Source: Coprinus comatus
Taxonomy: Eukaryota > Basidiomycota > Agaricomycetes > Agaricales > Agaricaceae
NCBI GenBank assembly: GCA_034638255.1
Contig: JAWPGT010000005.1
Location: 806,001-870,000 of the forward strand
Length of the DNA: 64,000 nt
Direction of reading: 5' to 3'
The notes below the pieces were generated by a model. The model was not told the origin of the DNA, made no database searches, and saw nothing but the letters and a program-made list of their open reading frames with translations. A program made the position numbers and the translations under genes. This document shows, piece by piece, positions 58,160-64,000 of the stretch (position 1 is its first letter; each line of letters starts with the position of its first letter).

Positions 58160-59657
58160 ATGACCACCCAGCCCGACCGTCTGCTCGTGCAAGTTGCATC
58201 GTACAACACCAACTTGCAAAGTGTGAAAGGCCTTCCCCAGGACCTGGTTGACTGGTTGGCACCAACTCTTCAGATTTCTCACTTCTTGGCAAAGGACAGA
58301 ACAGCACCTGACATTGTTGCAGTTGGTTTCCAGGAACTCTTACCTTTTCACCTGGGATGTATGTGTATTGTCTTTATACAAGTTACATGTCCATTCAAAT
58401 AGATGTTTAGTCCTTGGATTCTCCAAGTCCGTCATCGAAGATAGGAATGCGCTGATCCTGTCACAAATAGAGACCCATGCTCCTAACAAGGAACGATACT
58501 CGCTCATTGCCAAAGTAGTCAATGTTGGCATAGCCCTACTTATATATGGTCGAGATGACGGTGTTGCAAGGAGAGTATGTGATGTTGAAACACAGTGGAC
58601 TGGAACCGGTCCTCTCTACATGGGAAACAAAGGTGCTGTAGGTGCCAGGTTCCGCGTCCCAGGCACAGACGGTGGAGTTGGAGAAACATACACGTATGTG
58701 GTATAGCTGCGCCTAATAGTTTATTCACTAACTTATTTCACAGGTTTGTGAATGCCCATTTGACTCCTTTTGTGCAGAAGGTTGCGCGCAGAAATGCAGA
58801 CTACGAGCATATTGTGCGAACATTATTATTCTCTCCTACCGACACCCAAGGTGGGACTCCCAGCACTATTTATGAGACCTCCCACCTGTTTGTCTTCGGG
58901 GATCTCAATTACCGTCTTGAAATACCCGAATCCCATTCGGCATATGCAATCAGTAAAACTCCCGAGTTCGGAAATGCCTTGTCGTCTGAAAAATTGAGAG
59001 AGGAACTTCAGGAGTTTGACCAGTTGACAAGGGAAAGACGGGACGGAAATGTATTCATTGGGCTTCGAGAAGGTGATTTTTGGAAATTCAAATGTAGTTA
59101 TAAATATAAACTTGGCGAGGTGGACAAGTACAGGTATGAACAGATCTAATTCCCAGCGTTCGATACCAACTAATCATCTCGGATCTAGTACAAAGCGGAC
59201 ACCATCCTGGACGGACCGTATTCTGTATGTAACTCACACCGACTTGCCTCAAAATACCAACAAAAGTGACATCACTAATTTGTGTTATACATCCGTGCCC
59301 TCATACACCACTTCTGACCATGTACGTTTCTCTCCAACGTCCTCGGAGGTTGAGGTCATAACCAATATCTATTCACAGAAACCTGTTGTATCTGTTTTGT
59401 TGATGCCACCGAGCACCAAACGTGCATCGGTACCAATGATTCAACTACCGGGAATATACAATCCTACACCCGATTCCAAGGCGGTGTTCAAAAGATATTG
59501 TGGACGTTGTGCCGATCGTGTTGTCGGAATGATTTGGTGGATACTCACCCTCTTGGGTGCAGGCTCTGGTGTTGTTGGAGTATTTAATTTCCTTGTTGGA
59601 GTCAGTGCATGGACTTGGTACAGGGGGAAGGTTCCGTCAGTTAATAGCAGTGTTTAA
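58160..59657 (+). CDS. Inositol-polyphosphate 5-phosphatase, membrane-anchored
   Basis: Removes the 5-phosphate of phosphoinositides. MTTQPDRLLVQVASYNTNLQ begins the catalytic domain directly; APDIVAVGFQELLPFHLGFS, PLYMGNKGAVGARFRV and TFVNAHLTPF follow. Signature motifs are HLFVFGDLNYRLEI, KRTPSWTDRILYV and YTTSDHVRFSP. The C-terminus has two hydrophobic segments (VVGMIWWILTLLGAGSGVVG and VFNFLVGVSAWTWYR), suggesting anchoring to an internal membrane. No SAC1 domain precedes it, so it resembles stand-alone 5-phosphatases such as yeast Inp54, by analogy. Confidence 0.92.
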
Positions 59658-59810
59658 TATTTCTTTGGAACTCTAATTTATACCCTAACACATGTTGAAC
59701 GTTGAACGTTGAACATTGATGTAGTAGTACTCTGAACATGAGATTACGTAAATGTGACTAGGTGACATCTTTAGGTCTCTACTCAGCTTTGACTTGTGCT
59801 CTTTAACATC

Positions 59811-61819
59811 ATGGCCGCGCTTGCATCGTGAGTCTCTTACTCTTACTGTTCCAATCATATTTTGTAATAGGCAACAATAGTCTACTACCACAACCTCTTA
59901 ATGCACCAACTATATCTGAAGACGAAAACGAGACTCAAGACCTGCGCCCCTCACAAACCGTTGTGGTGCGAGTTGTAGTACCTCCTTACGGTCAGCGGGT
60001 GGGATGGAGACCAGCAAGTCAGGACGACTTTGGTGAGCAGAAGTTTCTTCTATATGTCTTGCTTTTAAACCGACAGTTCTAGGTGATGGCGGCTCGTATC
60101 CCGAATGCCATGTTGCACAGTATCCCCTTGGTATGGGAAAGAAAAAGGTGAGTTTATACCCCATTTATTGAGGCAGAATAATTATCTACATTATATAGGC
60201 CTCATCCGGTAATACTCTCGCTCTACAAGTTGACAGCGAAGGAAATGTACGATATGACGCAATTGCTCACCAAGGCCAACGCGACGGAAAGATTGTACAG
60301 TCGCAGTTCAAAGACCTCGTACCGCTCGCACACAGAAAGGATCTAGGCGAAGAGCAGCGACTAATGGAACGGCCTTCTGAGGAAGAAGTGTTTGCAACTG
60401 CAGAGAAAACCAAAGCTGCGCTAGAAAAGCTGGTTAACGGAAAAATCAAGGCAGCACAGCCCAAAAATGTACCGGACGGGCAGGGAAAGACTAGTTTCGT
60501 TCGGTACACACCCGGCCAACAGGGGAACGATGGTGTATTGAAACAGAGGATTATTAAAATGACCGAAGTTGCTGAAGATCCCTTGGAACCACCTCGATTC
60601 AAACACAAGAAGATTCCCCGTGGTCCTCCTAGCCCCCCTCCCCCAGTACTCAGGAGTCCACCGCGGAAAGCCACAGCAGCCGAGCAGAAGGAGTGGATGA
60701 TCCCACCTTGTATTTCAAACTGGAAGAACAACAAAGGTTTTACGATTCCTCTGGACAAACGTCTGGCTGCCGATGGGAGAGGTCTACAGGATGTATGTGC
60801 AAAAACCCATTATACTCTTCTGTATCTGATTCAAATAATAATACCCTTAGGTTCACATCAATGACAACTTTGCCAAATTCTCTGAAGCACTGTTTGTGGC
60901 TGACCGACACGCCCGAGAAGAAGTCCGACAGCGTGCTCTGATGCAACAAAAGTTAGCAGTAAAAGAAAAGGAAGCCAAGGAAGAGAACCTGCGTATGCTT
61001 GCTCAACGGGCTCGTGAGGAACGCAGTGGTATTGCCCCCAAACCATCTGCTCAATCTCAAGCTGCTATGAAGTCAACATTAGCTGCATATGGAAGTGACA
61101 GTGAGTCTGGTGGCGAGGCTGAATCTGGTTCCGAAGCCGAGGATAGTGCGGAGGACGAGGGTGCTCGCAAGATTCGTGACCAAATGAGAGCCGAGAAGAG
61201 GAGAGAGCGTGAGCGTGAGATGCGTATGAACAACATGGGTCAAGAACAGCGGGCGAAGATGCTGGCACGTCAACAAAACCGAGATATTTCAGAAAAGATT
61301 GCTCTTGGTCTCGCAAAGCCAACACTAACAAAGGAGTCCATGTTGGATTCACGGTTGTTCAATCAAGAGTCACTATCTGGTTCATTCGCAGATGATGATG
61401 CATATAATTTATACGACCGCCCTCTTTTCCACGGTTCAACCGCTGCCTCTGCCATCTATAAGGCGAGGGGAAATATCACAGAAGGCAACGAAGACTCTTT
61501 TGGTGGTGGAACTGATGATGGTATCGGAAAAGCACTTGATAATGATCGCTTTGGTATCGGTCGTCCCAAGGTTGGCTTTGAAGGTGCGGACGAACAAGAA
61601 ATCCGCGAGGGCCCTGTACAGTTCGAAAAAGACACTGGAGATGTGTTCGGTCTCAATCAATTCTTGGATGAGGCCAAGACCGGTAAGAAGCGTGGCCTGG
61701 ATTCTGAAGTGTGAGTTTCCACAACTTTTTTGGTACTTTTGATAATATACTCATACTTCCATTGAAGTGGCGGTTCGCGCAAGCGACAACAACTTGAGAA
61801 AGCAGGTGATCGTGACTAG
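59811..61819 (+). CDS. SNW domain splicing factor Prp45/SNW1
   Basis: Spliceosome component needed for the second step and a transcription coregulator. The first exon MAALAS is joined to LLPQPLNAPTISEDENE, giving the conserved SLLP start. Then PPYGQRVGWRPASQDDFGDG, YPECHVAQYPLGMGKKK and YDAIAHQGQRDGKIVQSQFK. The SNW signature is CISNWKNNKGFTIPLDKRLA, followed by DNFAKFSEALFVADRHAREE and a basic helix (QMRAEKRREREREMRMNN). The Ser/Glu-rich insert and VGFEGADEQEIREGPVQFEK with DTGDVFGLNQFLDEAKTG match fungal homologues. About 570 residues, complete. Confidence 0.96.
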
Positions 61820-61996
61820 CATGTTGAATTCTTCTGTTGGATTCCTTCCTGCCATATGCCGCATAGTAAATATCTTAATTTCATGATACTGTATTAGTAC
61901 GAATACAATAGACGCCCCGGTTATCAAACCGGCCAAGTCCGACCACATCAAAATTTCAATACTCAACCTCTGGTCAACCAGCATCCGACCATTACG

Positions 61997-63442
61997 ATGG
62001 CGGAACCGAACATTGACAAACCACCTCAAAGGCAGAGGATGTCTGGGATACGCATGGCTCTGAAATACACGGGCTTTCCAACATCTTGGTTGGACAAACG
62101 ACTGAGACTTCCCTCCCGCAATTGGCTCATCTTTCTTTCTGTCACTTCTTCCGTAGCCGGCTACTACATCTACGACAGACGGCAATGTAAACTAATTCGC
62201 CAGTCATACATCGACAGGGTTAAGGACCTTGCCGAGCAACCATCCCATCCATTGGATAAACCTCGTAAAGTCACTGTCTACGGTAGCAAATGGCCTGGCG
62301 ACGAGGATTATGACCAGAGTCTGAAATACTTCAGAAAATACGTCAAAGTGCGTACTGCTTGTTGACCTTATTGGTGCTGTTCGTTGAATATCGCTTTATC
62401 TTAGCCAATACTCGTCGCAGCAGCTGTTGACTATGATATGATTGGGTCAAAGAGGTTAGGGGATCTATCAAAACGCGTCGCAGAGGCTATTAGGCTTCGT
62501 AGGAGATTAGACCTTGGAATTGACCAAGAATCCGAAGTCACGAAAGCACTTCCTACATATGAACCTTTGTCTCAGGCGCGGCAACGCGAACTCGAGGGCG
62601 GTGTTATCATCATTGGTCGACCAACATGGAAAGAGTTCCTGCACGGTGTAAATCGCGGATGGACTGAAGGCCTGCAGAAAGTTGACGAAGATGAATTACT
62701 TGCACGGATACTTGAGGATGACGGTCACTTCGACGAGCCGGAGGAATCTGAGATGGACGCTGAACAACCAAAATCTTCACAACCGAAGTCATTTATACAA
62801 CACAAACCCTCCCTCTACTCTCCAATCCAATTAAACACCATATCCCAATCACATCCCCTACCAAATCGTGACATATCCTCTGAACAGTTGAATGTCCCCC
62901 CACCATCAGAAATCTCTTCCCTTCCACCCGTCCTTCTCGTACCTTTCACCAATTACATTGGTTTCACCCAAATTCCTCTCATGATTTGGGACTTTTTCAA
63001 CCAGCGGCGCAAGGTACAAGCGGGTTCCGAGGCAGGCTACAATTTGGTGATGAAAAATGCACGACCTATTGCCCCTCCATCTGATGTTGCTGCAAGCGGT
63101 GGGGACTTGGACTTCGACCTCCAATCTGAGGCTTATCTCAAGAAATCTCTCAATTCCATTCCGGACGAAATCGAGAAAGCAAGAAAAACTTACTACGAAG
63201 AGCTACCCAAGCGGTTAGAAACAGCTCGTTCGCTAGCTCGGGGAACCAGGGAACCCACAAAAGATGAATTGAGTAATCCTCCTCCCACAGAGGTTGAACT
63301 ACGTCAAGAGAGACTCAATAAGGAGCGTCGCTGGCAGAATGATCTTCTTGGATGGAATATTGTTAAACCAGATACACCACCTGTTTGGGACGAGAGACTT
63401 CAACAAGCTATTTCTATCATTACAAATTCTTCAGACAACTAA
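61997..63442 (+). CDS. TIM54: Mitochondrial import inner membrane translocase subunit TIM54
   Basis: Component of the TIM22 complex inserting carrier proteins into the inner membrane. The ATG at 61997 gives MAEPNIDKPPQRQRMSGIRM, then ALKYTGFPTSWLDKRLRLPS and one TM (NWLIFLSVTSSVAGYYIYD). YIDRVKDLAEQPSHPLDKPR, KVTVYGSKWPGDEDYDQSLK and YFRKYVKPILVAAAVDYDM are the family core. The second exon runs on to NYIGFTQIPLMIWDFFNQRR and RWQNDLLGWNIVKPDTPPVW. One intron only. About 460 residues. Confidence 0.94.
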
Positions 63443-63524
63443 TGGAGAGCCGGTTTCATCTTACAAATCATATTTGGGCTTCGGCGACACCTAATACAAC
63501 ATTGTTCTCCTTTAGATGCCAATA

Positions 63525-64000
63525 CTAGTCCATTTCTACATGACCACTGTTCAGCCATTCATCTAATTCTGCAAACTCTGCCTTTCCATTCTCTTTCAAC
63601 GGTACCTCAGGTATGATAATTGGTTCCTTGGTTGTTGATCTTTCTACCATTTCCCGGATATCAGAAGAATGAGGATAAAATAATGGTATATCTTGTATCT
63701 TGGTGGTTGCAGAGTCAAGGGACAGAGCTAAGTTATTGTATGCACTTTTCTTGTTGGTATTTGGTCGTAAACGCTTGGAAGGTGAATGACCAGTTAAACG
63801 CGGGGATTCTACTTTCTCGTCGCCCTTACAAGAAGGCGAAATAATATCCCGTGGGGCGCGCTTGACAAGAATATCTTCGACATTGGGAAGGTCATCTTGA
63901 TAGCTCTCTGCAAGAACATCAGAGTCGGTAATATCTTCAATAGTTGTTATGTGTGTGAAATTTAGATCGAACGCAGGCCCGTTTTTCCGTTTCTGTCCAA
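63525..64000 (-). CDS. 3' part of an unrecognised gene, runs off the right edge
   Basis: A frame open from 64000 down to TAG at 63525-63527, with no stop over 158 codons. It reads GQKRKNGPAFDLNFTHITTI, EDITDSDVLAESYQDDLPNV, EDILVKRAPRDIISPSCKGD and ends ELDEWLNSGHVEMD. Charged and apparently disordered; likely the C-terminal tail of a larger nuclear protein. I cannot name it. It is easily missed because the first ATG in this frame lies only near 63660. Confidence 0.65.
   Translation of the reverse strand, partial: GQKRKNGPAFDLNFTHITTIEDITDSDVLAESYQDDLPNVEDILVKRAPRDIISPSCKGDEKVESPRLTGHSPSKRLRPNTNKKSAYNNLALSLDSATTKIQDIPLFYPHSSDIREMVERSTTKEPIIIPEVPLKENGKAEFAELDEWLNSGHVEMD

Noticed and set aside
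60267..60758. 163-codon minus-strand frame
   Set aside because: Antisense shadow of the SNW1/Prp45 exon.
1..64000. CRISPR array, prophage or bacterial operon
   Set aside because: No spaced direct repeats of that type, and the genes are intron-rich eukaryotic genes throughout.

Overview
The window is nuclear DNA of a filamentous basidiomycete, most probably an Agaricomycete. Nearly every gene is broken by short (about 45-70 nt) GT-AG introns, and the genes give clear fungal products: Ran, RPL26, RPL7, SNW1/Prp45, Luc7, Bet3, Bud23, Bcs1, Tim54, Sam37/metaxin and TAF7. Several families typical of mushroom-forming fungi are present too: a DUF7918-like protein, HsbA, Hsp12/WH11 and Cys-rich single-pass membrane proteins. 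No bacterial or viral block was seen. All CDS coordinates run from first to last coding base and include introns.

Layout. 1-9.1 kb: partial MFS transporter (-), Ran GTPase (+), an unrecognised protein (-), FRG1 (-), RPL26 (+), V-ATPase subunit D (-). 9.2-11.6 kb: a gene-poor tRNA island with tRNA-Phe and tRNA-Ser genes plus degenerate copies. 11.7-24 kb: XAP5/FAM50 (-), mitochondrial S13 (+), Bet3 (+), Bud23 (+), Bcs1 (-), Luc7 (+) and a large basidiomycete protein of unknown function (+). 24-42.5 kb: a USP48-like deubiquitinase (-), GAA1 (+), TAF7 (-), metaxin/Sam37 (-), a secreted pectate lyase (+), DUF7918-like (-), a tRNA-Phe-like copy, OTU1 deubiquitinase (-), Hsp12-like (+) and CHMP7 (-).

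42.6-55 kb is the accessory part. Three tandem minus-strand genes encode receptor-like proteins sharing an eight-cysteine ectodomain, one transmembrane helix and divergent tails. They are followed by a small three-exon gene whose two introns each carry a non-autonomous DNA transposon, one with 22-bp inverted repeats and a perfect 9-bp target duplication. Then come a field of short fold-back repeats, an HsbA gene, an aldo-keto reductase and a Ser/Thr-rich membrane protein. 55.2-64 kb returns to housekeeping genes: RPL7, beta-carbonic anhydrase, an inositol-polyphosphate 5-phosphatase, SNW1/Prp45, TIM54 and the 3' end of an unrecognised gene.

Most genes are independent; I see no operon-like or biosynthetic cluster. 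Functional themes recur: splicing (Luc7, Prp45, XAP5), translation (RPL26, RPL7, Bud23, tRNAs), mitochondrial biogenesis (Bcs1, Sam37, Tim54, S13m) and ubiquitin removal (USP48-like, OTU1). The most interesting parts are the eight-cysteine membrane-protein array and the transposon-filled introns next to it. Gene identities rest on reading conserved motifs in the translations; no database search was possible.
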